A stretch of DNA of 18,066 nucleotides from Burkholderiales bacterium (GCA_025350945.1 JANXWW010000105.1:1-18066), one strand, 5' to 3'. Counted from the stretch's first letter, positions 7,896 to 16,351 are shown. Notes: generated by a model not told the origin, from the letters alone. A program made the numbers and translations.

Positions 7896-8596
7896 AAAAG
7901 TTCTCCTTTGATAAATGCTGCGGCTTCCGGCGATTGTGGTTCTGTAAAAAAATGCCCGGCCAATGCGTCTTCCATCAGCCGCCCGCGATGCAAAAACAAC
8001 ACACGATGGGCAATCCGCTTCGCCTGACCAATATCGTGCGTGGTCATGATGATAGTGGTGCCGGTATTGTTGATGGCGGCAATGATTTCTTCAATCGCCT
8101 TGGTCGCGGTGGGGTCGAGACTGGCGGTAGGTTCGTCGAGAAATAAAACTTCCGGTACCAACGCCCATGCGCGTGCGAGAGCGATGCGCTGCTGCTCGCC
8201 GCCCGAGCACAGCCGTGCGGGTCGGTCTGCCAGATGTGTGAGGCCAACGCTTTCAAGTGCTGCACGGGCGGCATGCGAAATATTTTTCTCTCGTCCCGCT
8301 ACTTGCAACGCGAATTCAATATTTTCACGCGCCGTGCGACGCAACATTACCGGGCGCTGAAACACCATTGCTTGTTTGAATTTCGCATCTGCGCGCGCCC
8401 ATTTAATCTGTCCGCCTGACGGCAATAACAGGCCATGCAGCAAGCGTAACAGCACGCTTTTGCCCGCGCCATTGGCACCCAGCACGATATTGCGTGAACC
8501 GCGCTCAATCGCGAATGACGCGTCGCGAATGACTTCCACCGCACCCACCGAGTACGACAGCGACCGCACTGACAATGGCAATATCGACTCAACCAT
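7889..8596 (-). CDS. tupC: Tungstate ABC transporter, ATP-binding protein TupC
   Basis: The 235-residue ABC ATPase has a complete set of motifs: Walker A GANGAGKS (40-47), Q-loop Q80, signature CSGGEQQRIALARA from 130 (Cys in place of the usual Leu), Walker B LFLDEP with D154 and E155, and H-loop H187. It powers import through TupB. It lacks the C-terminal TOBE-type domain seen in ModC, as is usual for TupC. The ATG overlaps the end of tupB by eight bases, and its own end overlaps the tupA start, so the three are one translation-coupled operon. Confidence 0.92.
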   Translation of the reverse strand: MVESILPLSVRSLSYSVGAVEVIRDASFAIERGSRNIVLGANGAGKSVLLRLLHGLLLPSGGQIKWARADAKFKQAMVFQRPVMLRRTARENIEFALQVAGREKNISHAARAALESVGLTHLADRPARLCSGGEQQRIALARAWALVPEVLFLDEPTASLDPTATKAIEEIIAAINNTGTTIIMTTHDIGQAKRIAHRVLFLHRGRLMEDALAGHFFTEPQSPEAAAFIKGELLW

Positions 8597-9293
8597 GATG
8601 CTTCATGGCTGTTGTTTTGACAATCTGTGCAATCGCGTTGACGATCACCACGATGCCGATTAAAACGATGCCCAGCGCCAGCGCCAACGCCAGATCGCCC
8701 TTGCTGGTTTCGAGCGAAATCGCGGTGGTCATCACGCGCGTAATGCCATCGATATTGCCGCCGACAATCATCACTGCACCCACCTCAGCTATCGCGCGGC
8801 CAAATCCCGCTAGCACTGCGGTCAGCAGAGTAAAGCGCATATCCCAAAGCAAAGCCATCATCGATTGACCGCGGCTGGCATTAAGTGAGATGAGTTGTTC
8901 GCGATATTCGATCCACGCATCTTCAATCACCTGCCGCGTCAGCGCCGTAATGATCGGAAAAATCAGCAAGGTCTGTGCGGCCACCATCGCTGCAGGTGTG
9001 AAGAGTAAGCCCAGTGAGCCCAGCGGCCCTGCGCGCGACAGTGCCAGATACACCAGCAAACCAACGACAACGGGCGGCAGACCCATCATGCCGTTGAGAA
9101 TGGCGATCAACGATTGTCGACCTGGAAAACGCACTAGTGCCAGCCACGCGCCGAATGGCAGTGCGAGCAAGGACGCGATCATCACGGCGATGCCGCTGAC
9201 CTTTAGACTCAGCCAAACAATCGATAGCAATTCTGTATTGGCGGTACCGATGAGTGTTGCTGCGGTCGTGAATCCCTGCGAAATTTCTGCCAT
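8589..9293 (-). CDS. tupB: Tungstate ABC transporter, permease TupB
   Basis: The product is 234 residues from the ATG at 9293. A TTG start at 9320 would add nine residues (MKCHAYTRA). I prefer the ATG because TupB proteins usually begin close to this MAEISQGF stretch, but neither start has a good ribosome site. There are about six membrane segments. The binding-protein-dependent permease motif for ATPase contact is visible as GFGRAIAEVGAVMIVGGNI near residues 160-180. The permease forms the tungstate channel in the inner membrane. It is the first gene of tupBCA and is divergent from the regulator gene. Confidence 0.9.
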   Translation of the reverse strand: MAEISQGFTTAATLIGTANTELLSIVWLSLKVSGIAVMIASLLALPFGAWLALVRFPGRQSLIAILNGMMGLPPVVVGLLVYLALSRAGPLGSLGLLFTPAAMVAAQTLLIFPIITALTRQVIEDAWIEYREQLISLNASRGQSMMALLWDMRFTLLTAVLAGFGRAIAEVGAVMIVGGNIDGITRVMTTAISLETSKGDLALALALGIVLIGIVVIVNAIAQIVKTTAMKHHG

Positions 9294-9369
9294 GGCGCGA
9301 GTATAGGCGTGGCACTTCAATCATTCCCAAAACCGGAATTTATGCTAATGAATGCAGTAAAATGCAACC
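9294..9369. promoter_or_regulatory. Divergent tupB / regulator control region with candidate operators
   Basis: The gap is only 76 bp, so the promoters must be close or overlap. ATGC occurs at 9342, 9352 and 9362, exactly 10 bp apart (one helical turn), each flanked by A or T. A separate inverted repeat ATTCC-N7-GGAAT lies at 9323-9339. For tupB a possible promoter on the minus strand is TTGCAT, 17 bases, CATAAA, which would run through the ATGC repeats. Binding of the neighbouring regulator here is inference. Confidence 0.5.
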
Positions 9370-10251
9370 ATGCGTCAACTGATGAGCACCAAAGAAATCG
9401 CCGAATATTTGCGCTTGAAAGAGCGAAAAATTTACGATCTCGTCAGCCGTAACGAAATTCCGCACTCGCGAGTGTCCGGAAAATTGTTATTTCCACGTGC
9501 GCAGATTGACGATTGGGTTGGCCGCAATATGGGTGGTGCACCGATGCGCAGCGTTACGCGTTCGGCTCCCGTGATTGCGGGCAGTCACGATCCGCTGCTC
9601 GACTGGGCGGTGCGTGAATCGCGCTGCGGGCTGGCCGCGCTGACCTATGGCAGCCTTGATGGTATTGATCGCATATTGTCGGGCGAGGCATCTGCGGCCG
9701 CGATTCATTTGCCGCCGACCAAGGGCTCGGATCGCAATATGAGCGTGGCCAGTGAGCGGCTCGGTCATCTTGATGTGGTGCTCGTGAAATGGGCGAGGCG
9801 CGAACAAGGTTTGGTCGTCGCGAGTGCCAACCCACTCATGATTAAATCGTTACAGGATTTGCAGAAGAAAAAAGCCCGCATCATTCCCCGTCAGCCACAT
9901 GCGGGCAGTTATCTTTTGCTGCTGGAATTATTGGGTCAGGCACGAATGAAATTAACTGATTTGAATGTTGTTAAATTTGCCGCCTTGAGCGAGAGCGATA
10001 TTGCTTCCGCCATTCTCGATGGCAAGGCCGATGCAGGCCTGGCGATACGTGCCGTCGCGCGGCAATTTCATCTTGATTTTGTACCACTTGCCACGGAGGA
10101 GCTTGATCTTGTCGTCAGTCGCCGTGCGTATTTCGAAGCGCCGATGCAGGCACTGCTCGCCTTCACGTGTACGCCCACCTTCCGCCAATTTGCTCGCGAG
10201 TTGTCGGGTTACGATGTGAGTGAGTTGGGAAAGGTAGTATGGAATGCCTGA
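9370..10251 (+). CDS. Transcriptional regulator: excisionase-type HTH plus molybdate/tungstate-type binding domain
   Basis: The 293-residue product has two parts. Residues about 5-50 (STKEIAEYLRLKERKIYDLVSRNEIPHSR followed by GKLLFPRAQIDDWV) are a helix-turn-helix of the excisionase/MerR-like HTH_17 type. Residues about 70-290 resemble the cytoplasmic periplasmic-binding-protein-like domain of PF12727: SHDPLLDWAV, GEASAAAIHLP, GLVVASANP and RQPHAGSYLLLLELL. This type is found near molybdate and tungstate transport genes and is thought to sense the oxyanion. Its position, divergent from tupBCA and directly before a second transporter, supports a role in controlling both. The ATG at 9370 and an in-frame ATG at 9382 both lack a clear ribosome site. 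Ligand and direction of control are not visible in the sequence. Confidence 0.88.
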   Translation: MRQLMSTKEIAEYLRLKERKIYDLVSRNEIPHSRVSGKLLFPRAQIDDWVGRNMGGAPMRSVTRSAPVIAGSHDPLLDWAVRESRCGLAALTYGSLDGIDRILSGEASAAAIHLPPTKGSDRNMSVASERLGHLDVVLVKWARREQGLVVASANPLMIKSLQDLQKKKARIIPRQPHAGSYLLLLELLGQARMKLTDLNVVKFAALSESDIASAILDGKADAGLAIRAVARQFHLDFVPLATEELDLVVSRRAYFEAPMQALLAFTCTPTFRQFARELSGYDVSELGKVVWNA

Positions 10252-10270
10252 ATTTATTTAGCCTGAAAAA

Positions 10271-11293
10271 TTGAAAACCCACGCCCGCAGCAAAATCATT
10301 TTTATGATCGCAGTTATCGCTGCCTTCATCATGATCCCACTCGCCTTTGCAGTTGGCCAGTTCCCCATTTCAATAGCTGACATAGGCTCACTCATCTGGT
10401 CAAAACTATCCGGAACAATTAGCCACGCCGCCCCCAACGCCGATATCGTACTCTTCGATATTCGCGGCCCGCGCATCGCAGCTGCGTTTATGGTCGGCGC
10501 GGCCCTTGCTGCTGCTGGTGCAACTTTTCAAAATCTGTTTCGCAATCCGCTGGTATCGCCCGATATTCTCGGTGTTTCAAGCGGCGCTGCGCTGGGCGCC
10601 GTCGCGGGGATTTTTTTATCGTTGCCGCTGATCGCGATTCAGGGTTTTGCATTTGCCGGTGGACTTCTCGCCGTCGCAATTATTTTTGCGGTGGGTAATA
10701 AAATTCGCGGGCATGATCCTGTTCTCACGCTCGTGCTTACCGGCGTGGTGATTGGCTCCTTGCTGGGCTCTTGCGTGGCGTTGTTGAAATATTTGGCCGA
10801 TCCATTTAATCAACTTCCTGCTATCACTTATTGGCTGCTCGGCAGTTTTGCGAGCGTGACGCAACGCGATATTTTTGTCGCCTTCATCATCATCATCGCT
10901 GCCGCCATCCCGCTGTTTCTGCTGCGCTGGCGCATTAATATTTTGGCCCTGCCGGATGATGAGGCAAAAGCGCTCGGGCTTAATGTGGTGCGCATGCGTT
11001 TGATTGTAATTGCCGCAGCTACGTTGATGACAGCCGCGTCGGTCGCCATTTGCGGCATTATCGGCTGGGTGGGGCTGGTGATTCCGCATGCAGTGCGGCT
11101 TACGGTGGGTGCCGAATTTTCGCGCTTGCTGCCCCTGTCCATGTTGATCGGCGGCACGTTTATGTTGGCAGTTGATACGCTCGGACGCAGTATCGCGCAA
11201 ACAGAAATTCCCCCGGGTGTGCTCACCGCGCTGATCGGTGCGCCCGCGTTTATCTGGCTGATGGCAGTGACCTTTAAACGGCGGGGCAAATAA
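10271..11293 (+). CDS. FecCD/BtuC-type ABC transporter permease
   Basis: The 340-residue product has about ten membrane segments and the family motifs: GPRIAAAFMVGAALAAAGATFQNLFRNPL, SPDILGVSSGAALGAV, and GWVGLVIPHAVRL near residue 265. These type II importers carry iron-siderophores, heme, vitamin B12, or, in H. influenzae MolB, molybdate and tungstate. The start is probably the TTG at 10271, because it supplies a basic N-terminus (KTHARSK) before the first membrane segment; the next in-frame Met is ATG at 10304. Neither has a strong ribosome site. The gene follows the regulator by 19 bases and overlaps the ATPase gene by one base, so the three are probably one operon. No substrate-binding protein gene is adjacent. 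The substrate is inferred only from context. Confidence 0.88.
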   Translation: MKTHARSKIIFMIAVIAAFIMIPLAFAVGQFPISIADIGSLIWSKLSGTISHAAPNADIVLFDIRGPRIAAAFMVGAALAAAGATFQNLFRNPLVSPDILGVSSGAALGAVAGIFLSLPLIAIQGFAFAGGLLAVAIIFAVGNKIRGHDPVLTLVLTGVVIGSLLGSCVALLKYLADPFNQLPAITYWLLGSFASVTQRDIFVAFIIIIAAAIPLFLLRWRINILALPDDEAKALGLNVVRMRLIVIAAATLMTAASVAICGIIGWVGLVIPHAVRLTVGAEFSRLLPLSMLIGGTFMLAVDTLGRSIAQTEIPPGVLTALIGAPAFIWLMAVTFKRRGK

Positions 11294-12054
11294 TGCTCAG
11301 TGCACAAAATTTGCGCATTGGCTATGTTGATCGTGTGCTCGCATCGAATATTTCGTTCACGCTGAATGATGGCGAAGTGATCGCGATTTTGGGCCCCAAC
11401 GGCAGCGGCAAAACCACACTATTTCGCACGCTGCTAGGCCTCACGCCCGCTTTGCAAGGCGCTGCGCTGCTTAATGGACGCGCGATCTCTGAGTTCACGC
11501 CCAGCGCCATCGCACGCATGGTCGCCTATGTGCCGCAAGTGTCCGCCAGTTTTGCCAATTTTAGCGTGATCGAAGTCGTGCTGATGGCACGTGCAGCGCA
11601 TCTGGCGTGGTACGCATCGCCGGGTGCAAAAGATCGCGCCGTTGCTGCGAACGCGTTGGCGGAATTAAATATCGGCGATTTTGCCGAGCGCGAATTTATC
11701 GAACTTTCAGGCGGCGAGCGACAGCTTACGATGATCGCGCGCGCACTCGCATCGGAGGCAAAAATTTTATTGATGGATGAACCCACCGCGAGCCTTGATT
11801 TTGGTAATCAGTTTTTGATACTGGATGAAATCGCAAAATTAAAAGCGCGCGGTGTGTCAGTGATCTTTACGACCCATCATCCGGATCATGCGTTGCGCAT
11901 TGCAGATCGCACACTGACGATTACGCGCGATGGGCAGGTACAAATTGATGCCACGCAAACGCTGCTGAGCGCAGATTCGCTGACTGCGTTATATGGTATT
12001 AGCATCGATCTCACCAACAGCGATCACGGGCCGATTATCTTCGTCGCGCGTTAG
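11293..12054 (+). CDS. ABC transporter ATP-binding protein partnering the FecCD-type permease
   Basis: The 253-residue ATPase has Walker A GPNGSGKT (34-41), Q-loop Q82 in YVPQ, signature LSGGERQLTMIARAL from 138, Walker B ILLMDEP with D162 and E163, and H-loop H195 in TTHHPDHAL. The overall form fits the FepC/BtuD group that pairs with FecCD permeases. Its ATG shares the last A of the permease stop (TAATG), so translation is coupled. H. influenzae MolC is a member of this group, but the sequence alone does not tell oxyanion from siderophore transport. No clear terminator follows. Confidence 0.9.
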   Translation: MLSAQNLRIGYVDRVLASNISFTLNDGEVIAILGPNGSGKTTLFRTLLGLTPALQGAALLNGRAISEFTPSAIARMVAYVPQVSASFANFSVIEVVLMARAAHLAWYASPGAKDRAVAANALAELNIGDFAEREFIELSGGERQLTMIARALASEAKILLMDEPTASLDFGNQFLILDEIAKLKARGVSVIFTTHHPDHALRIADRTLTITRDGQVQIDATQTLLSADSLTALYGISIDLTNSDHGPIIFVAR

Positions 12055-12071
12055 TCGATGTTTTTTAATCG

Positions 12072-12108
12072 ATAGATTTAATCTATCCATCACATCGAAA
12101 CAATCAAT
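12072..12108 (+). promoter_or_regulatory. Candidate OxyR binding site upstream of the catalase gene
   Basis: ATAG-N7-CTAT at 12072-12086, with T and A at the preferred inner positions, matches the OxyR half-site fully. After the expected seven bases a degenerate second half follows (ATCG-N7-CAAT, 12094-12108). The site lies about 90 bases before the catalase start, just upstream of where a -35 element would be. Peroxide induction of catalase by OxyR is well known in related bacteria. No oxyR gene is in the window. Confidence 0.6.
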
Positions 12109-12198
12109 TTTCCAAATAGAGCAAAATTCCGTAATCTGGTGGCTGTAGTTTCGTAACGAAAGTTTCAACAAACCACACGTTCCTGAAAGGATATTCAC

Positions 12199-13674
12199 AT
12201 GAGCACGTTGCCTACGTTGACCACCGCCTCCGGCATTCCCGTCCCTGACAACCAGAATTCGATTTCCGCCGGTGCGCGTGGGCCATTGCTGTTGGCAGAT
12301 TTTGCGCTGATCGAAAAATTGCAGCACTTCAACCGCGAGCGTATTCCTGAGCGCGTCGTCCATGCGAAGGGTTCGGGCGCCTATGGCACGTTCACCGTAA
12401 CCCACGATATTTCAACATTCACTAAAGCGAAATTGCTTGGTGCCATTGGTAAAAAAACTGAAACCTTTGTGCGTTTCTCCACCGTCGGTGGCGAGCGCGG
12501 CAGTGCTGATACCGAGCGCGATCCGCGTGGCTTTGCGATCCGGTTTTATACTGAAGAAGGTAACTGGGATTTGGTTGGTAATAACACGCCAATGTTTTTT
12601 ATCAAGGACCCGGTCAAATTTCCTGACTTCGTTCACACCCAAAAGCGCGATCCACAAACCAATCTGAAATCACCCACCATGATGTTTGATTTCTGGTCGA
12701 AAGCGCCGGAGAGTTTGCATCAAGTGACGATGTTGTTTTCGGATCGTGGCACGCCGGACGGCTATCGCCACATGGATGGTTTTGGCAGCCACACGTTTAG
12801 TCTCATCAACACAAACGGTGAGCGTCATTGGGTGAAATGGCATTTGCGCACGCAACAAGGCATCAAAAATTTGAGTGCGGCAGATGCGGTGAGATTGGCT
12901 GGTGAAGATCCAGATTACGCGCAGCGTGATTTATTTTCGTCCATTGCGAAAGGCGATTTTCCGAAATGGGAAGTGCGTATTCAAATCGCCACTGATGCAG
13001 AACTTGCCGCATGGGAGGCACGCACCGGCTGGAATCCGTTTGATCTCACCAAAGTCTGGCCGCACACCGATTTTCCGCGCATTCCAGTCGGCGTTCTAGA
13101 GTTGAATCGTAATCCGGAAAATTATCACGCCGAAGTGGAGCAGGTCGCGTTTTCACCCGCAAACGTGGTGCCGGGCATGGGTTATTCGCCGGACAAAATG
13201 TTGCAGGGTCGATTGTTTGGTTACCACGATGCACAGCTTTATCGCGTCGGCACCAATCACCAACATTTGCCTGTGAATGCGCCACGCTGCCCGTTTCACA
13301 ATCAGCAGCGTGATGGCATGATGGCAATCGCGAATGGTGGAGCCGCGCAGAATTACGCGACGGTGGAAGCGGCGGGAACAAAATCAGTTGGCTTGGGTTT
13401 TGGTGATCCAGGCTGGGCGCTAAGCGGCAATACCGGTCGCTATGATGGTCGCGGAGTAGAGGATGATTTCACGCAGGCAGGAAATTTGTTTCGCATTCTG
13501 CCACCGGCTGAAAGGCAAAATTTATTCAACAATTTGGCTGGCCCGTTAAGCCACGTGAGCGATGAAATTCGCGAACGCCAGTTGGGGCATTTTGATAAGG
13601 CTGATCCTGCGTATGGTTCGGGTGTGCGGGCCGCATTGAGGGCGCATGGCGCAGGGAACAGTAAAGCGGCCTAG
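12199..13674 (+). CDS. katA: Monofunctional heme catalase, small-subunit type
   Basis: The 491-residue length and lack of a C-terminal extension place it among small-subunit catalases, which convert hydrogen peroxide to water and oxygen. Active-site H55 (VVHAKGSGAYG), S94 (VRFST) and N128 (GNNTP) are present. The proximal heme ligand is Y342 in RLFGYHDAQLYRVG. FNRERIPERVVHAKG is the family signature. No signal peptide is seen, so it is cytoplasmic. GAAAGGAT lies about nine bases before the ATG. It is preceded by an OxyR-like site and appears to be a single-gene unit; the gene downstream is convergent. The symbol is conventional for this class and provisional. Confidence 0.95.
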   Translation: MSTLPTLTTASGIPVPDNQNSISAGARGPLLLADFALIEKLQHFNRERIPERVVHAKGSGAYGTFTVTHDISTFTKAKLLGAIGKKTETFVRFSTVGGERGSADTERDPRGFAIRFYTEEGNWDLVGNNTPMFFIKDPVKFPDFVHTQKRDPQTNLKSPTMMFDFWSKAPESLHQVTMLFSDRGTPDGYRHMDGFGSHTFSLINTNGERHWVKWHLRTQQGIKNLSAADAVRLAGEDPDYAQRDLFSSIAKGDFPKWEVRIQIATDAELAAWEARTGWNPFDLTKVWPHTDFPRIPVGVLELNRNPENYHAEVEQVAFSPANVVPGMGYSPDKMLQGRLFGYHDAQLYRVGTNHQHLPVNAPRCPFHNQQRDGMMAIANGGAAQNYATVEAAGTKSVGLGFGDPGWALSGNTGRYDGRGVEDDFTQAGNLFRILPPAERQNLFNNLAGPLSHVSDEIRERQLGHFDKADPAYGSGVRAALRAHGAGNSKAA

Positions 13675-13754
13675 AAAAAAGCAAAACTCTAATGCTGGCG
13701 AGGCTTTTGGAGCGATATTGCTTGAAAATGCGCGCCAGTGTTAGACATCATCCC

Positions 13755-14996
13755 TTAATTTAGAGCGTCATCCAAATGCTGAATTAGACGATCAATTTCG
13801 GCGACGGTGTTGTAGTGCGCGATTGATATCCGCACTACACCGCCATATGACTGCAGCGCCAACGTTTTAATTAATCGCCTGGCGTAAAAGTCGCCAAAGC
13901 GAATGCCGATGTTGAATTTATCCATATGCTGAACGATAGTTTCGGAAGATTTTCCAGCAACCACAAAGCTGACAGTGGGCATGCGATTATTATTGCTGAC
14001 ATGGTCGTGCCCAATGATGCGAACCTGTTTTTTGCTGTGCAAATAATTAAGCAATTTTTCGGCGAGCTTATCCTCATGCTGCGCAAAATGATAGAACGCG
14101 GTTTGCATGCGTTGGCGATTATTTCCAGCTGCGCCTAGCTCACTGCCAACGTCAATTAAATATTTGGCAATGCCCACGCAGCCGTATGACAATTCGAAAT
14201 TCACATTGCCTGGCTGCAGTTTGTATGGCAAAACTTCCGGGCCGATAAAATGATGATTAAGCGATGGCAGCGCCAGCAATAATTCGCGTTTGCCCCACAG
14301 CACGGCGTAGTGTGGGCCGAATACTTTGTAAAAACTGAACACATAAATATCAGCGCCACTCGCCTGCACATCCACCAGCCGATGTGGCGCATACGCAACT
14401 GCATCCACGCACAGTCGCGCGCCGATTGCATGCGCGCGGGTGGCAACATCGGCAACCGGATTCACCGTGCCAAGCACGTTCGATGCGTGCGTCATGGCGA
14501 CCCATCTGGTCCGCGACGATAACAGGCGATCAAGATCAGCAAGTTCGAGGGCAAGCGAATCATGATTCACGGGCCAGATTTTGATGACCGCGCCTGCATT
14601 TTTAAGCCGCATCCAGCCGCCGATATTGGCTTCGTGATCGCTGTCAGTGACGATGATTTCATCGCCCTCGTGAATGCTGGGCAGAATCGCTTGCGTAAGC
14701 AAAAACATGAGGCCGGTGGTGGAGCCACCCATAACGACTTCTTCATCGTGATATGCGTTGATGAGCTCGGCGATGGAACGGCGCGCAGATAATACTTTTT
14801 CGGATGCGGCTTGCGATTGCGCGTAGCTCGCACCGAGCTGTACGCTGGTGGTCAGCAAATAATCGTGAATTCGATTAGCGACGCGTTTTAAAACTTGCGA
14901 GCCGCCGGCGTTATCGAGGTAGATGCAATCGTTATTGAGCGCAGGGAATTCAGCGCGGATGAGGTCAAGGTTGAGATGGCTCATTGACGCATCCAA
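13755..14996 (-). CDS. Class V aminotransferase, cysteine desulfurase-like (VC1184 type), no catalytic Cys
   Basis: The 413-residue product has the PLP fold of cysteine desulfurases: YLDNAGGSQ at 26-34, H121 that stacks on the cofactor, D198 and H205 in VDAVAYAPH, the Schiff-base lysine K224 in SFYKVFGPH, and R389 in GVVRIS. In SufS/IscS a loop cysteine takes up the sulfur. The equivalent region here, GIRFGDFYARR (364-374), has no cysteine, as I recall for the VC1184 subfamily. It may be a lyase or transaminase with another substrate. M1 at 14996 and M5 at 14984 are both possible starts; M5 has a GGATG about seven bases upstream. It lies 26 bases after the M23 peptidase gene, with a hairpin between. 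Confidence 0.85.
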   Translation of the reverse strand: MDASMSHLNLDLIRAEFPALNNDCIYLDNAGGSQVLKRVANRIHDYLLTTSVQLGASYAQSQAASEKVLSARRSIAELINAYHDEEVVMGGSTTGLMFLLTQAILPSIHEGDEIIVTDSDHEANIGGWMRLKNAGAVIKIWPVNHDSLALELADLDRLLSSRTRWVAMTHASNVLGTVNPVADVATRAHAIGARLCVDAVAYAPHRLVDVQASGADIYVFSFYKVFGPHYAVLWGKRELLLALPSLNHHFIGPEVLPYKLQPGNVNFELSYGCVGIAKYLIDVGSELGAAGNNRQRMQTAFYHFAQHEDKLAEKLLNYLHSKKQVRIIGHDHVSNNNRMPTVSFVVAGKSSETIVQHMDKFNIGIRFGDFYARRLIKTLALQSYGGVVRISIAHYNTVAEIDRLIQHLDDALN

Positions 14997-15000
14997 GTGC

Positions 15001-15017
15001 AGCGTTTTTAGAACGCT
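15001..15017 (-). other. Small hairpin between the M23 peptidase and aminotransferase genes
   Basis: AGCGTT and AACGCT form a six-base stem with a five-base loop in the 26-base gap. No T-run follows on the minus strand, so it is not a standard terminator. It sits directly before the aminotransferase start and could reduce read-through or affect initiation. Confidence 0.4.
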
Positions 15018-15022
15018 ATTGG

Positions 15023-16351
15023 TTATTCAAATCTGCCGAAATTGGCGTCGCGTACGAGTGCTAATTGGGATAGCTGCGTTTGTGCGCTTTCCAAAAATGC
15101 GGCGCGATATTGCGGCAGGATCGGATCAGCTTTCGGCAGCGCGACTTTCATAGGATCTTGATGCACATTCGCGATTTTGAATTCGTAATGCAGATGTGGT
15201 CCGGTTGCCCAGCCGGTTGCGCCGACGAAGGCGAGTGTCTGGCCCTGGCTCACGCGGGTGCCTGCGCGCACGCCTTGCGCGAATGCGGACAGATGCGCGT
15301 AGAGCGTGGAAACACTATTGCTGTGGCGGACTTCGACCACATTGCCGTAGCCACCCTTGACGCCGACGAAATCCACGGTGCCATCTGCAGTCGCCCACAC
15401 CGGCGTGCCGCGCGGTGCCGCGAAATCGACGCCGGTATGCGCGCGCCAGTTCTTCATGATCGGATGCATGCGACCACCGAAGCCTGATGACACGCGCGAA
15501 AATTCCAGCGGTGAGCGCAGAAAAGACTTTGCGCGATTGGTACCTGTCGCGGTGAAATAGGATTCGGCTCCACTGGCATCAGTAAACAAAAACGCTTCGA
15601 ATTTTTTGCCATTGTTAATAAATTCGGCAGACAGTACGCGACCGGGCCGCATATATTCGCCCTCGAAATAAAGCATTTCATAGATTACCGAAAAACTATC
15701 GCCCTTGCGTAAATCAACGTGAAAATCAATGTCGGTTGAAAACACGCGCGCAATTTGATTAGCGATGGCGTCAGGAATGCCCGCTTCGTCAGTGGCACCG
15801 TAGAGCGAGGATTTGATGACGCCGGAGCGTTGCGCGGTTTGGCGAACCGGTTCAAGTACCAATTCTTGGGCGGTAAAGCTATTTTCTTGACGCACAATCT
15901 CTAAAAATTGGTCGGGGCTGTGCAGGTAGCGTAATTTTTGTAATTCGCCATCTGCGTCCGTGATAGCTTGAAGATTACGGCCGGGACGAAGCTGAAAAAT
16001 GTTTTTGGCCGCAGGCTCGGTGCGCAAAAATTTGAATGCTTCCGCATCGTTAACGTTCAGGCGTTGCAAAAGCGTGGCCACTGTATCGCCGCGCAAAATG
16101 CGTTCGCTGGCGTGGAATTCTTCATCATCGGTTTCTTCAGTTTCAAACGCCGGAATGGCCAACACCTGCACGACTTCGCTGCGCGGTACATTCTCTAATT
16201 GGGTGTCGGTTGATACGCCAAAAGCGGTCAATAAACCAAAAACGGGAAGTGCTAACAGGATGACGACTGCGATCAAACCGCGCTTTGGCGCCGACTGCCA
16301 CGCGCTTTTGGTCAGCTTTTCAGCTACCATTTTAAATCGTGCGAATTTCAT
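15023..16351 (-). CDS. M23 family metallopeptidase, MepM-like murein endopeptidase
   Basis: The 442-residue product has a basic N-terminus and one membrane segment (about 25-45), then a periplasmic part with a LysM/OapA-like region (about 83-135, RILRGDTVATLLQRLNV) and a C-terminal LytM domain (about 285-405). Zinc ligands are H305 and D309 in HTGVD and H388 in PHLHYE; H386 and H353 are the further active-site histidines. Length and order match E. coli MepM (440 residues), which cuts D-Ala-mDAP crosslinks so that new murein can be inserted. The ATG at 16351 has no good ribosome site; an in-frame Met at residue 8 is an alternative. It is divergent from tyrS. The aminotransferase gene may be co-transcribed. 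Confidence 0.9.
   Translation of the reverse strand: MKFARFKMVAEKLTKSAWQSAPKRGLIAVVILLALPVFGLLTAFGVSTDTQLENVPRSEVVQVLAIPAFETEETDDEEFHASERILRGDTVATLLQRLNVNDAEAFKFLRTEPAAKNIFQLRPGRNLQAITDADGELQKLRYLHSPDQFLEIVRQENSFTAQELVLEPVRQTAQRSGVIKSSLYGATDEAGIPDAIANQIARVFSTDIDFHVDLRKGDSFSVIYEMLYFEGEYMRPGRVLSAEFINNGKKFEAFLFTDASGAESYFTATGTNRAKSFLRSPLEFSRVSSGFGGRMHPIMKNWRAHTGVDFAAPRGTPVWATADGTVDFVGVKGGYGNVVEVRHSNSVSTLYAHLSAFAQGVRAGTRVSQGQTLAFVGATGWATGPHLHYEFKIANVHQDPMKVALPKADPILPQYRAAFLESAQTQLSQLALVRDANFGRFE

Noticed and set aside
10616..11200. A 194-codon minus-strand frame inside the FecCD permease gene, rich in Gln, His and Asn
   Set aside because: The composition is the antisense of hydrophobic codons and the permease motifs on the plus strand are complete.
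13694..13738. Possible terminator between the catalase and aminotransferase genes (CTGGCG...CGCCAG)
   Set aside because: The loop would be over 30 bases and no T-run follows on either side.
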